NCBI GenBank assembly: GCA_934281605.1
Contig: CAKQXD010000010.1
Span: 1 to 64,000, forward strand
DNA from: an uncultured Clostridia bacterium
Lineage (GTDB): Bacteria; Bacillota; Clostridia; Peptostreptococcales; Anaerovoracaceae
Direction: 5' to 3'
Length of the DNA stretch: 64,000 bases
The notes under the pieces were generated by a model. That model saw nothing but the letters and a program-made list of their open reading frames with translations. It searched no databases and had not been told where the DNA came from. Positions 8,583 to 17,669 of the stretch are shown in pieces; the first letter of the stretch is position 1, and each line of letters begins with the position of its first letter. Both the position numbers and the translations under genes were made by a program.

Positions 8583-9524
8583 CTGAATATAGGTTTTATT
8601 GGAGCAGGAAAAGTAGGCGTAAGCCTCGGAAAATACTTTGCTGTCCGGCAGCAGGAAGCTTTGCAGAAAAAGCAGACTGCATACGAACACGCTGACAGCA
8701 GCATAACCGCCGCCCGGGCGACCGTCAAGGGCTACTACAGCCGCAGCAGCGAGTCGGCACAGGATGCGGCACGATTCACAAATTCGCAAGCATACGATAC
8801 GATGCAAGGAATACTGCGTGAATGCGATATGATTTTCATCACTGTTCCCGACGGAAAAATAAAAGCAGTCTGGGAGGATCTTGCCAGACACGATCTACAA
8901 GGAAAAATAATATGTCATTGCAGTGGCGCTATGAGCTCCCGCGAGGCCTTTGCAGGAATCGAGGAGACCGGCGCTTATGGATATTCGATCCATCCGCTGT
9001 TCGCCGTAAGCGACAAATACGAAGCTTACCGGGAACTGACGGATGTTTTTTTTACACTGGAAGGAAGCGTGCCCGCGGAAAACGACCCCCATTTGGTGGA
9101 GCTGAAGAGCTGGCTGGAGAGCCTGGGCAATCCGGTGGGCATCATCGAACCTGCGGACAAGACACGTTATCACTGCGCGGCCACCGTCGCCAGCAATCTG
9201 GTGTGCGGCCTGGTGGATTTTAGTACGGAGCTGCTTCAAACGTGCGGTTTCAGCGAAGAAAACGCCCTCAGGGCACTGAGACCCATCCTGCTGGGAAACA
9301 TGGCTCATATCGCCGCTGACGGCCCGGAGAAGAGCCTCACAGGTCCGGTGGAACGAAATGATGAAGCTACGATACGCAAACATTTAGACTGTCTGGAAAC
9401 GGCGGAAGACAAACAGCTTTATAGCCTCCTCTCTGCACGGATCACGGACTTGGCGCAGCACAGGCATCCGGAACGGGACTACACCGGGATCCGCTGCCTG
9501 CTGGGAAAGGATGAATCGAAATGA
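8583..9524 (+). CDS. panG: ketopantoate reductase-like protein (Rossmann + DUF2520), PanG type
   Basis: The protein reads NIGFIGAGKVGVSLG at its start, a Rossmann NAD(P) fold, followed by the helical DUF2520 domain with HPLFAVSD and DKTRYHCAATVASN. It would reduce 2-dehydropantoate to pantoate, the step between the PanB and PanC reactions encoded immediately downstream. The family is known as the alternative reductase PanG in Francisella and Enterococcus. The start is unusual: the only good ribosome site (GAGGAGGG, 8568-8575) lies seven bases before a CTG at 8583, directly ahead of the nucleotide-binding motif. A GTG at 8505 would add 26 residues without a ribosome site. The stop overlaps the panB start (ATGA). 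Confidence 0.85.
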   Translation: MNIGFIGAGKVGVSLGKYFAVRQQEALQKKQTAYEHADSSITAARATVKGYYSRSSESAQDAARFTNSQAYDTMQGILRECDMIFITVPDGKIKAVWEDLARHDLQGKIICHCSGAMSSREAFAGIEETGAYGYSIHPLFAVSDKYEAYRELTDVFFTLEGSVPAENDPHLVELKSWLESLGNPVGIIEPADKTRYHCAATVASNLVCGLVDFSTELLQTCGFSEENALRALRPILLGNMAHIAADGPEKSLTGPVERNDEATIRKHLDCLETAEDKQLYSLLSARITDLAQHRHPERDYTGIRCLLGKDESK

Positions 9525-10354
9525 AAAACACAGTATTAAGCTTAATGAAGATGAAGGAAACCGGAGAAAAGATCTCCATGCTGACCTGCTACGACTACTC
9601 CACGGCACGGCTCATGGAGGACGCCGGCGTCAACATGATCCTGGTGGGCGACTCCCTGGGGAACACCATGCTGGGCTACCCGGACACACTCTCCGTTACC
9701 ATGGAAGACATGATTCATCACGGCGCGGCGGTCGTAAGGGGCTGCAAAGACATCTTCGTCGTTGTAGACATGCCGTTCATGTCCTATCAGACCTCGGTGT
9801 ACGACGCGGTGGTCAACGCGGGCAGACTCATCAAGGAGACGGGCTGCAACGCGGTCAAGCTGGAAGGCGGCGCAGCTGTCAAGGAACAGATCAAGGCTAT
9901 CACGGACGCCGGCATTCCGGTCGTTGCCCACATCGGCATGACGCCGCAGTCGGTCAACGCTTTTGGCGGCTTTAAAGTCCAGGGCAAGAGCGAGGCGCAG
10001 GCTGCTCAGATTCTGCAGGATGCCTACGATGTTCAGGAAGCCGGAGCGTTTATGGTTGTCTTAGAGTGTGTTCCTGCAAAGCTGGCGGCGCTCATCAGCG
10101 AGAAGCTGGCGATCCCGACCATCGGCATCGGCGCGGGAGAGGGCTGTGACGGCCAGGTTCTGGTGTATCAGGATATGCTGGGCATGTTCCAGGACTACGT
10201 TCCAAAGTTCGTAAAGCACTTCGCCAATGCGGGCGAGATGATGGTAAAGGCCTTCAAAGACTACGACCAGGAAGTCAAGGCTGGCACCTATCCGACGGAA
10301 GCTCATGGATTTAAGATCGATGAAGAGATCATCGAAAAACTGAAGGAGAAATAG
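9521..10354 (+). CDS. panB: 3-methyl-2-oxobutanoate hydroxymethyltransferase
   Basis: PanB (277 residues, typical length) transfers a hydroxymethyl group from methylene-tetrahydrofolate to 2-oxoisovalerate to give 2-dehydropantoate, the first committed step of pantothenate synthesis. Visible family motifs are LTCYDYSTAR, VGDSLGNTMLGY, AHIGMTPQS and IGIGAGEGCDGQVLVYQD. The ATG overlaps the stop of the PanG-like gene, and panC begins two bases after the panB stop, so the three genes form one operon. No panD (aspartate decarboxylase) is present in the window. Confidence 0.97.
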   Translation: MKNTVLSLMKMKETGEKISMLTCYDYSTARLMEDAGVNMILVGDSLGNTMLGYPDTLSVTMEDMIHHGAAVVRGCKDIFVVVDMPFMSYQTSVYDAVVNAGRLIKETGCNAVKLEGGAAVKEQIKAITDAGIPVVAHIGMTPQSVNAFGGFKVQGKSEAQAAQILQDAYDVQEAGAFMVVLECVPAKLAALISEKLAIPTIGIGAGEGCDGQVLVYQDMLGMFQDYVPKFVKHFANAGEMMVKAFKDYDQEVKAGTYPTEAHGFKIDEEIIEKLKEK

Positions 10355-10356
10355 AG

Positions 10357-11223
10357 ATGAAGATCGCGACGACCATAAAAGAGGTAAGAGAAGCAGTTGC
10401 AGCATGGAAAAAGGACGGTCTGACGGTGGGTCTGGTCCCGACCATGGGAGCGCTCCATGAAGGCCATGCCTCCCTGGTGGATGCTGCAAAGGATCGGTGT
10501 GACCGCGTGGTGGCGTCGGTATTCGTCAATCCGACTCAGTTTGCGGCAGGAGAAGATCTGGACGCGTACCCGCGGGATTTCGAGCGGGACTGTCAGGTGC
10601 TGGAGGCTCACGGCTGCGATCTGGTCTTCCATCCTGAAGTTGAAGAGATGTATCCGGAAGGGGCTGCCACATTCGTGGAGCTTCGATCGGATATGACGAA
10701 GCAGCTCTGCGGCAAGAGTCGCCCGGAGCATTTCTGCGGCGTCTGCACGGTAGTGAGCAAGCTGTTTCACATCGTGACGCCGGACAAGGCTTTCTTTGGA
10801 GAAAAGGATGCGCAGCAGCTGGCGGTGATCCGTCAGATGGCACGGGATCTGCTGTTCGGTATCGAGATCGTGGGTTGCCCGACGAAGCGGGAGGAAGACG
10901 GTCTTGCAAAGTCCAGTCGTAACGCTTACCTCAATGCCGAGGAGCGGCAGGCGGCAGGGATCCTGTATCAGTCCATCTGCAAGGCGCAGGAATACCTGGC
11001 GGAGCATCTGGCTGCAGACGGCGGCAAAACGGCAAGCCGTCCTGTAGTAGAACTGATGAAGGAAGTGATCCAGACAGAGCCTCTGGCGCAGATCGATTAT
11101 GTGGATGCGGTAGACGGGATGAGCCTGATGCCGGCAGAAGAGATCGGAGCGGGGGATCTGGTCGCCCTGGCGGTCAATATCGGCAAGACGAGACTGATCG
11201 ATAACTTTACAGTATGGGGATAG
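10357..11223 (+). CDS. panC: pantoate-beta-alanine ligase
   Basis: PanC (288 residues) joins pantoate and beta-alanine with ATP to form pantothenate. Motifs include PTMGALHEGH near residue 30 (nucleotide-binding HxGH type), FGEKDAQQL near 150 and the KSSRN loop near 185. It is the last gene of the panG-panB-panC operon and is followed by a strong terminator hairpin. Length and motifs are as expected for the family. Confidence 0.97.
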   Translation: MKIATTIKEVREAVAAWKKDGLTVGLVPTMGALHEGHASLVDAAKDRCDRVVASVFVNPTQFAAGEDLDAYPRDFERDCQVLEAHGCDLVFHPEVEEMYPEGAATFVELRSDMTKQLCGKSRPEHFCGVCTVVSKLFHIVTPDKAFFGEKDAQQLAVIRQMARDLLFGIEIVGCPTKREEDGLAKSSRNAYLNAEERQAAGILYQSICKAQEYLAEHLAADGGKTASRPVVELMKEVIQTEPLAQIDYVDAVDGMSLMPAEEIGAGDLVALAVNIGKTRLIDNFTVWG

Positions 11224-11239
11224 AAATGAGCACAAAATA

Positions 11240-11270
11240 AAACTGCACCGAGCCTTATGGTGCAGTTTTA
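11240..11270 (+). terminator. Rho-independent terminator after panC
   Basis: The stem AAACTGCACC (11240-11249) pairs perfectly with GGTGCAGTTT (11259-11268) and runs into a T-rich tail. It closes the pantothenate operon. Confidence 0.85.
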
Positions 11271-11729
11271 TTGTTTAAAGCTATTTATATTCATTCGATT
11301 AAAAGGTGTTTTTGTCAACGTACACGAAATCACATAGCCTCAAACGGTGTTATAATTTATTTATTTACAGTTCGTATTTTAACAAGTAAACCTGGGTATA
11401 TCGCAATAGGGAAATTTCGCAGCATATTAAAGTTAACTATAGGTTTTTGTATTTGAAGTGTTTTACCGGCAAACTTTTCAGACAATATGGCCTAAATAGC
11501 TCCACAAAAATGTTCTGAAATTTTTATAATATTTTGTTTTGTTCTGACAGTTCAGGATTTTCAAAATGAGGCGGCAGGGTGCTGCAGGATCTGGATGGCT
11601 GTCAGAAAGGAAACCTGAACCTCTCTCTGCCTTTTAAAGAAAGTTAAAATGGCTAAAATACCGTGAGTATACTGCGGGAAAGCTTGTTTACAGTGTTTAT
11701 GGTTGATAAGCGGCCTTACATAGAAAAAG
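11271..11729. other. AT-rich gene-free interval
   Basis: About 460 bp without a supported gene lie between the panC terminator and the permease terminator. The sequence is clearly more AT-rich than its surroundings. I see no conserved protein remnant, no tRNA and no riboswitch fold. Confidence 0.5.
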
Positions 11730-11758
11730 AAAGCCGGAGCGCTGTGCGCTCCGGCTTT
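11730..11758 (-). terminator. terminator of the NCS1 permease gene
   Basis: A 13-bp perfect stem (AAAGCCGGAGCGC, 11730-11742, with its complement at 11746-11758) around a three-base loop is followed on the minus strand by CTTTTTCT. It lies about 40 bp past the permease stop. Confidence 0.88.
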
Positions 11759-11801
11759 CCCGGTCTTATCATTATTTATTCTCGTTTTGTTCAGTTGAGA
11801 A

Positions 11802-13370
11802 CTAAGCTCTTTCTGTGAATGCTTCGTGCTCTTCTTCTGTAACGTTGGAGTTTCCAGCCAGGCTGGTCTTCATCAGCAGTACATATACTACGAAGCCGAT
11901 TACGAAGGACCATACGTAGTTGATGGAGTTGATGAATGTCCAGAATCCACCCTGCAGTCCGAAGTAAGTGAGGAGCGGGAAGATGAATGCCAGAACCCAT
12001 GCGATGATTGCTGCTACGTTGAAGCCGCCGGAGTACCAGTATCTGCCTTCAGCACCCTTGAACAGGGAAGCGATGTCAGCTCTCTTATGCTTAACAACGA
12101 AGTAGTCAGCGATGAAGATAGCTGCGATCGGAGCCAGGATAGTACCGTAAGCGTTCATCCAAGTGAAGTATGCAGCGCCGGAACCGTAGATCCACCATGC
12201 CTGCAGGATGAAGAACGCGATAATGATCGTGATGATAACGCCCTTCTTGTAGGAGATCTTCTTAGGAGACAGGTTGGAGAATCCATTTGCAGGGGCTACT
12301 ACGTTAGCTGCTACGCAAGTAGTAACTGTAGCTGCGATCGTACCGATAGCTGCGATGAAGATCATGATCTTGTTATCTAAGTGATAGAATACGCCGGTCG
12401 GGTCGAACATTGCTTCGCCGTAAGCCATCTTAGTAGCCTGGGAGAAGTATGCACCGATGAATGCGCATGCTGCCATTGGAAGCGGCATTCCGTATAACTG
12501 ACCTCTGAACTGGTCTTTCTGAGTCTTAGCATATCTGGAGAAGTCAGGAATGTTCAGAGCCATCGTTGCCCAGAATGCGATGTTACCCATCAGTCCGGAG
12601 AGATATACGAATGCGAATCCGCCGTTGGATGCGATCAGAGCGTCGTCACTTGGCTGTGCCATAACTTCGAAGAATCCGGTTCCGTCTGGAGTAATGGAGT
12701 ATGCCCAGAAGAGCAGTCCCAGCATTACTACGATCAGGATCGGAGATCCGATGTTCTGTACCCATTTGATCTGGTCAATACCGTTGTATGCAACCCATGC
12801 GATGAAGATGATGAAGATTACATAACCGATGAACTGACCGCCTGTTGCAGGCTGCATGCCGCCCCAGGATGGAAGGTTGATGATCCAGTCCTGATCAGCG
12901 AACTTAGGAGCAAATGCACCGATCATAGCGCCAACAGCGCCGCCGCCGACCCATGCCTGTACGGAAGTCCATCCGCAAGCGGTGATCGCTCTCAGCAGAG
13001 CCGGGATCTGTGCGCCCAGTGTTCCGAATGTCAGTCTTGCGAACAGAGGGAACGGGATACCGTATTTTGTACCGATCTGAGAGTTCAACTGGATCGGTAC
13101 CAGAATGATAATGTTACCTAATGCTACGTTTAAAACAGAGAGCCATGGGGATACGCCCATGCCGATAAGTCCGGATGCCAGTGATAAGGATGGGATACAA
13201 ATCGCCATACCTACCCAAAGCATTGTGATGCTGTATGTAGTCCAGCTTCTTTCAGAAATTGAAGTCGGAGCCAAGTCATCATTATAATATTTAGAAGACT
13301 TCAGTTCCGCAAGGGTCGCTTCGGATAATTCGAAGAGGCCGCCTCTTTCTACCTGCGTGATGGTACTCAT
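11802..13370 (-). CDS. NCS1-family nucleobase or hydantoin/allantoin permease
   Basis: This 522-residue integral membrane protein has about 12 predicted hydrophobic segments. The region WTTYSITMLWVGMAICIPS and the later SGLIGMGVSPW and FGTLGAQIPALLRA motifs are typical of the NCS1 transporters (CodB, PucI, Mhp1). These import cytosine, uracil, allantoin or hydantoins with sodium or protons. The substrate cannot be fixed by eye; the length and the WVGGGAVGAMIGAF segment lean towards the PucI/uracil branch. The gene is monocistronic, with a good GGAGGAGAT ribosome site, a consensus-like promoter and an overlapping palindrome at 13417-13443. Confidence 0.88.
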   Translation of the reverse strand: MSTITQVERGGLFELSEATLAELKSSKYYNDDLAPTSISERSWTTYSITMLWVGMAICIPSLSLASGLIGMGVSPWLSVLNVALGNIIILVPIQLNSQIGTKYGIPFPLFARLTFGTLGAQIPALLRAITACGWTSVQAWVGGGAVGAMIGAFAPKFADQDWIINLPSWGGMQPATGGQFIGYVIFIIFIAWVAYNGIDQIKWVQNIGSPILIVVMLGLLFWAYSITPDGTGFFEVMAQPSDDALIASNGGFAFVYLSGLMGNIAFWATMALNIPDFSRYAKTQKDQFRGQLYGMPLPMAACAFIGAYFSQATKMAYGEAMFDPTGVFYHLDNKIMIFIAAIGTIAATVTTCVAANVVAPANGFSNLSPKKISYKKGVIITIIIAFFILQAWWIYGSGAAYFTWMNAYGTILAPIAAIFIADYFVVKHKRADIASLFKGAEGRYWYSGGFNVAAIIAWVLAFIFPLLTYFGLQGGFWTFINSINYVWSFVIGFVVYVLLMKTSLAGNSNVTEEEHEAFTERA

Positions 13371-13416
13371 AGTCCATCTCCTCCTTTATAAAAATAAAAC
13401 AATGAAATAAATAACA

Positions 13417-13452
13417 ACCTAACTATATAAACGATAGTTAGGTAAACGTCAA
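13417..13452 (-). promoter_or_regulatory. promoter with overlapping palindromic operator for the permease
   Basis: On the minus strand TTGACG (13447-13452), 17 bp and TATATA (13424-13429) form a sigma-A-like promoter. A perfect 10-bp inverted repeat, ACCTAACTAT (13417-13426) and ATAGTTAGGT (13434-13443), covers the -10 region. This geometry suggests a repressor site. The regulator is not identified. Confidence 0.7.
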
Positions 13453-13679
13453 CCTTACAAAATGAAAAAACATAAAGCCAACTATAGAAAATAAAACAAG
13501 TTTAAAAAAACTTTATGTAACTACTTACAAAGGAATGGGGTATAAATCTTTCATTTTTCTTAGGGCATATTTAAGTATTGTTAAAATTCGATGAAACCGG
13601 TTTTAAACAACTAACAGACGTGTTAAAATAACGCCCGTAGTAAACTTGCATCATAATGCATATAAAGAGGTATATAAAA

Positions 13680-14537
13680 ATGAAAGCTTTGAAAGTAATC
13701 GCAGCGATCGTGGTTTCGCTGCTTCTTCTGGGGTCCGAGGGTATGGCCATGGGGATCTTCTCTGTGGACCGGGCACTGTCAGAAGAGACCATCAACAAAA
13801 CCATTGCAGAAACCGGGATCATCGATGATCTGATCGATGAAGCTCTAAGCGACAGCACCGTCAGCATGGCCGGATCCTACGGAGAACTGGTGAAGTCCGC
13901 CATGAAGACGGAAGCCATGAACAGTTTCTTTGCAGCATATCTGACGTCGGCCATCCGCAGCGAGGTTTACGGAGAGCAGTATGAGGAGATCGCGGACGAC
14001 GACCTGATGCAGGCGTTTTCCTCTGCGCTTGATGAGATGGAAAGCTCTGGAGCCATCAAAATTTCCGGAATGGAAGAAAGCATTATAAAAGGTATGATCA
14101 AGAAAGAACTGCCGAACCTGACCGAAGATCTCAACAGCCTTGCTTTGCAGTACGATACCACCAACGGTCAGCTGGCGCGCAGCACCGCAGCGCAGGACGA
14201 CACGGTACAGACGCTGCTGAGCAGAAGTACGCAGTGGATCATGATTCTCATCAGCGCAGCTCTGTGTGCAGCCCTCATTGCTCTGTTTTGGAGAAGCAAG
14301 GCGGGCTTCCTGTGGTCGGCCGTTGTAACAGGCCTGGTAACGGCTGCATATGTTCTTTTGACAGTCATGGGCGCGAGTGGTACACTGGTGGCAGGAGGAG
14401 ATGCAGCGGATGCTTTTGTACTGACGTTGCTGTCCCACGGATTTAAGGCTGCGGCTATTGCCGGGGGCATTATGACGTGTATCTTTGTGGCGGCATACAT
14501 CGTATGGAAAGCCAGAGATCGGAGGAGAAGAATATGA
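13680..14537 (+). CDS. predicted membrane protein of unknown function
   Basis: This 285-residue protein has an N-terminal hydrophobic segment (about residues 4-24), a long acidic extracytoplasmic-looking region (about 30-180) and three C-terminal membrane segments (about 190-210, 217-240 and 255-277), ending in basic residues. No family is recognised. The ATG at 13680 is preferred over the one at 13656 because AGAGG lies nine bases upstream. The stop overlaps the start of the HD-domain gene (ATGA), which indicates translational coupling. Confidence 0.75.
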   Translation: MKALKVIAAIVVSLLLLGSEGMAMGIFSVDRALSEETINKTIAETGIIDDLIDEALSDSTVSMAGSYGELVKSAMKTEAMNSFFAAYLTSAIRSEVYGEQYEEIADDDLMQAFSSALDEMESSGAIKISGMEESIIKGMIKKELPNLTEDLNSLALQYDTTNGQLARSTAAQDDTVQTLLSRSTQWIMILISAALCAALIALFWRSKAGFLWSAVVTGLVTAAYVLLTVMGASGTLVAGGDAADAFVLTLLSHGFKAAAIAGGIMTCIFVAAYIVWKARDRRRRI

Positions 14538-15034
14538 AGAAAATACTGAGACTGCAAAGCGCTCTGCTGCAGGAAATCGACAAGTACGAGAAGCTGGTTC
14601 CCGAGCGTTCTCATTTTATCGACTGGGAGCGGGTGCATATCACCAGTTGTGCAAAGATCGGCTATATGCTGGCAGAGGAACGGGGCGTTGATCCGATCCT
14701 GGCGGCGGCGGCCTGTGCAGTGCACGATTACGGACGGATCATCACCGGCAAGCAGCCGGGCCATGCGGAAGCCGGATATCTGCCGGTGCAGGAGTTTTTG
14801 AAGAACCTGGATCCGAAGCTCTTTACAGAGGACGAGATCGCGCAGATCGCCATCGCGGTAAAGAATCACAGCAAGAAAGGGGAGGTTGGGTCCCCTCTGG
14901 AAGAGATCGTAAAGGACGCCGACGTGCTGGACTTCTATCAGTACGGCTACGACGTGGCTAGAAAAGAGCAGCAGGATCGTCTGGAAGCCCTGCTGGGACA
15001 TAAGGTGGACGGCCTGAAGTTTTCCGAGAAATAA
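14534..15034 (+). CDS. HD-domain phosphohydrolase
   Basis: The 166-residue protein carries an HD-type metal site: HFIDWERVHITSCAK with a first histidine, AVHDYGR with the HD pair near residue 67, KNHSKKG with a third histidine and KDADVLDFYQYG. These proteins hydrolyse phosphate esters of nucleotides or related compounds. The true substrate is unknown. It is translationally coupled to the preceding membrane protein gene. The ATG at 14534 follows GGAGGAGAAG. Confidence 0.85.
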   Translation: MKKILRLQSALLQEIDKYEKLVPERSHFIDWERVHITSCAKIGYMLAEERGVDPILAAAACAVHDYGRIITGKQPGHAEAGYLPVQEFLKNLDPKLFTEDEIAQIAIAVKNHSKKGEVGSPLEEIVKDADVLDFYQYGYDVARKEQQDRLEALLGHKVDGLKFSEK

Positions 15035-15137
15035 AAAACACAAATTGTAAAGATTTCCTACACAAAATCCTCACAATATGAGATGATAATAGTATGGAAC
15101 TAATTTTTAGAATAACAAGTAAGAGAGGTAATGCAAA

Positions 15138-15563
15138 ATGAGCAATGGAATGAATTCCGCTAACGGTAAAACGTCGAAACTGCCTGTGATCCTGTATATC
15201 GCAGCTGCTGTGCTGGGAGCACTGTTTATCTACATGTTTATCGCGGCGATCACTTATATCAACAGCTATGTGTCTTCTTACGGCATGAGCTTCGGAGATA
15301 TGTGGCAGGAAGCGATCCAGTACATCGTCAACAATTCACTCAGCTATCTGATCTACGGTCTGCTGCTGTTTGCTGCAGGTAAAACGCTGGACGCTGTACA
15401 GAAGAGCAAGGCTGCTCCGGCTCCAGTGGTAGAAGCGCCGGCTGCTGCATCCGTAAAGGTGAACGTATTCGAAGAAGATCCGGAACTGACTGTTCAGGTA
15501 AACGCAGAAGAAGACGAAGCGACAGAAACCGTAACGAGCAAGGTACCGCCGCTTTTCAGATAA
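15138..15563 (+). CDS. small membrane protein, unknown
   Basis: This 141-residue protein has two predicted membrane helices (about residues 15-40 and 72-90) and a Pro/Ala-rich then acidic C-terminal tail (EEDPELTVQVNAEEDEATE). No family is recognised. A strong AGAGAGG ribosome site precedes the ATG, and a terminator follows. It sits alone between the HD gene and a CmpB-like gene. Confidence 0.7.
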   Translation: MSNGMNSANGKTSKLPVILYIAAAVLGALFIYMFIAAITYINSYVSSYGMSFGDMWQEAIQYIVNNSLSYLIYGLLLFAAGKTLDAVQKSKAAPAPVVEAPAAASVKVNVFEEDPELTVQVNAEEDEATETVTSKVPPLFR

Positions 15564-15596
15564 GAAGTCAGCGATACGGGATTTCATAACACGCAT

Positions 15597-15638
15597 AAAA
15601 ACACTGCACGTTCTGCAAAGGACGATGCGGTGTTTTTT
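15597..15638 (+). terminator. terminator with CTTTGCAG-type octamer in its loop
   Basis: The arm AAACACTGCA (about 15597-15608) pairs with TGCGGTGTTT (about 15626-15636), followed by a T run. The loop contains a reverse copy of the iterated octamer (CTGCAAAG at 15613-15620). Confidence 0.7.
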
Positions 15639-15669
15639 GTTTTTCCATATAATAGAATGGGTACAATAA

Positions 15670-16110
15670 ATGTCCGCGACGCAAAATAAACCTATGGAAA
15701 TTTTGATTTTTATTGCGGGAGCAGCAGGCTACGCCGGGATCGAGTACCTGTTTCGGGGATATACCCACTGGACCATGGTACTGACGGGCGGCGCCTGTCT
15801 GCTGGCCTTTTATTGTTATACAAAAGAAGCGAAAGATACGCCGATCCTGGTAAAGGCTGCAGTGGGAGCCTGTATCGTGACTGTGTTTGAATTTTGCGTG
15901 GGGCTGGTGGTCAACGTTTGGTTCGGCTGGCACGTGTGGGACTACTCCCGGGAGCCGGGCAACCTGATGGGACAGATCTGTCCGCTGTTTTCCTTTGCCT
16001 GGTTCCTGCTCTGTCTGGCCATCCTCATGCTTTTTTCTCCCTTGAATTCATGGTATACTAGTAGCAGGAAGACGTCTATTTCTGACAGATATCATAGGAG
16101 AATAAAATGA
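15670..16110 (+). CDS. putative ABC-transporter type IV (CmpB-like) membrane protein
   Basis: The 146-residue protein has three to four membrane segments and the pattern VWDYSREPGNLMGQICPLFSF, which is the hallmark of the CmpB-like family (putative ABC-transporter type IV). Its biochemical role is not established. The last 20 residues (after the final helix) are basic and not family-like; the gene's 3' end carries the ribosome site of the next gene, and its stop overlaps that gene's start. No strong ribosome site precedes the ATG at 15670. Confidence 0.7.
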   Translation: MSATQNKPMEILIFIAGAAGYAGIEYLFRGYTHWTMVLTGGACLLAFYCYTKEAKDTPILVKAAVGACIVTVFEFCVGLVVNVWFGWHVWDYSREPGNLMGQICPLFSFAWFLLCLAILMLFSPLNSWYTSSRKTSISDRYHRRIK

Positions 16111-17669
16111 GCGAGTATAAGAAGCTGCAGAACGGCAGCGATATCAGAGGAATTGCGATCGAAGGTGTTGCAGGGGAAGCGCCGAACCTCACACCACAGG
16201 AGGCGCAGCACATTGCGGAGGGTTTTGCCGCGTGGCTGCAGGAAAAGACCGGAAAGGATTCGGTCACAGTTGCTATCGGGCGGGATCCGAGAGTGTCCGG
16301 ACCGGATCTTTTGAAGGGCCTTTTACAGGGGTTCTGCAAAGGCGGCGTCCAGGTGTTTGACGCTGGTCTGGCGTCGACACCGGCTATGTTCATGGCGACG
16401 ATTTTCGAGGATGTCAAGGACGGCGGAGCCTGCGACGGGGCTATCATGATCACGGCAAGCCATCTGCCGTTTAACCGGAACGGATTCAAGTTCTTCACGA
16501 AGAACGGCGGGCTGGACAAGAAGGATATCACGAAGATCCTGAAGCTGGCAGCGGATGCTGCAAAGGCGGATCCGATTGCAGCCGATTTGGATCCGGCAGC
16601 CTTTGAGGCGAAACCCCTGGCGCTGATGGATGCTTACTGCGTCCACTTGCGGAAGCTGATCCAGGACGGCGTATCCGGTGGGAGCACGGGAGCATCAGCA
16701 GGTGACACTGGGGAAAAAGCGGACGATAAACCCCTTGCTGGCATGAAGATCGTCGTGGACGCCGGAAACGGCAGCGGCGGGTTCTTTGCAGAAAAAGTGC
16801 TGGCTCCACTGGGTGCCGACGTGTCGGGAAGCCAGTTCCTGGAACCGGACGGCATGTTCCCCAACCACGCGCCGAACCCGGAAAACAAGGCGGCCATGGA
16901 AGCCATCTCTTCACAGGTGCTCCGGACGGGAGCTGACCTGGGGCTGATCTTCGACACGGACGTGGACCGGTCGGCAGCGGTAGATGAACAGGGCAGAGAG
17001 ATCGCACGGAACGGTATCGTGGCTATGGCGGCGGCTCTGGTTGCAGAAGACCACCCGGGAACCACCGTGGTGACCGACAGCATCACCAGCAGACAGCTGA
17101 CAGAATTTCTGGAGGGCGAGCTGGGTTTGAAGCACCTGCGGTACAGAAGAGGATACAAGAATGTGATCAATAAGGCCGTCGAGCTGAACAGGGACGGAAC
17201 CGACTGCCAGCTGGCCATCGAAACCTCGGGGCATGCGGCTTTGCAGGAGAATTATTTTCTGGACGACGGGGCGTACCTGGCGGTGAAGATCGTCATCAAG
17301 GCGGCCCGGCTCAAGAAAGAAGGAAAGCCGATTTCCAGCGTGCTGGCGGGGCTGGAGGATCCGGCGGACGAAAGGGAAGTGCGGATCCCGATCCAGGCGG
17401 AAGAGTTCGGCGCTTACGGCGATCAGGTGCTGGAGGATCTGAAAACGTGGGTGCTGGCAAAGGACGGCATGGCGCTGACGGAGCCGAATTACGAAGGCGT
17501 GCGGATCGACTTTGGAGACGGATGGTGCCTGCTGCGGAAGTCTTTGCATGATCCGATCTTGCCGATGAATATGGCGTCGGACAAGGCGGATGGCTGCAGG
17601 GAGATCGCGCAGCATATGGAAGAATTTCTGCGGAAATACAAAGAGCTGGGATTAAAGGGAGTGTTGTAG
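16107..17669 (+). CDS. phosphomannomutase/phosphoglucomutase-family enzyme
   Basis: This 520-residue alpha-D-phosphohexomutase interconverts sugar 1- and 6-phosphates. The four family landmarks are visible: the N-terminal SDIRGIAI, the phosphoserine loop ITASHLPFNRNG (Leu replaces the usual Asn after His), the metal loop FDTDVDRS and the sugar loop ETSGHAAL. The C-terminal phosphate-binding domain ends the protein. The ATG has AGGAG seven bases upstream. The following nnrE gene starts directly after the stop. The physiological sugar is not determined by sequence; the length is at the long end of the family, with a Gly/Ser/Thr-rich insert near residues 190-210. Confidence 0.9.
   Translation: MSEYKKLQNGSDIRGIAIEGVAGEAPNLTPQEAQHIAEGFAAWLQEKTGKDSVTVAIGRDPRVSGPDLLKGLLQGFCKGGVQVFDAGLASTPAMFMATIFEDVKDGGACDGAIMITASHLPFNRNGFKFFTKNGGLDKKDITKILKLAADAAKADPIAADLDPAAFEAKPLALMDAYCVHLRKLIQDGVSGGSTGASAGDTGEKADDKPLAGMKIVVDAGNGSGGFFAEKVLAPLGADVSGSQFLEPDGMFPNHAPNPENKAAMEAISSQVLRTGADLGLIFDTDVDRSAAVDEQGREIARNGIVAMAAALVAEDHPGTTVVTDSITSRQLTEFLEGELGLKHLRYRRGYKNVINKAVELNRDGTDCQLAIETSGHAALQENYFLDDGAYLAVKIVIKAARLKKEGKPISSVLAGLEDPADEREVRIPIQAEEFGAYGDQVLEDLKTWVLAKDGMALTEPNYEGVRIDFGDGWCLLRKSLHDPILPMNMASDKADGCREIAQHMEEFLRKYKELGLKGVL

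Noticed and set aside
11271..11729. Degraded gene in the AT-rich interval after panC
   Set aside because: No stretch of protein similarity could be recognised in any frame.
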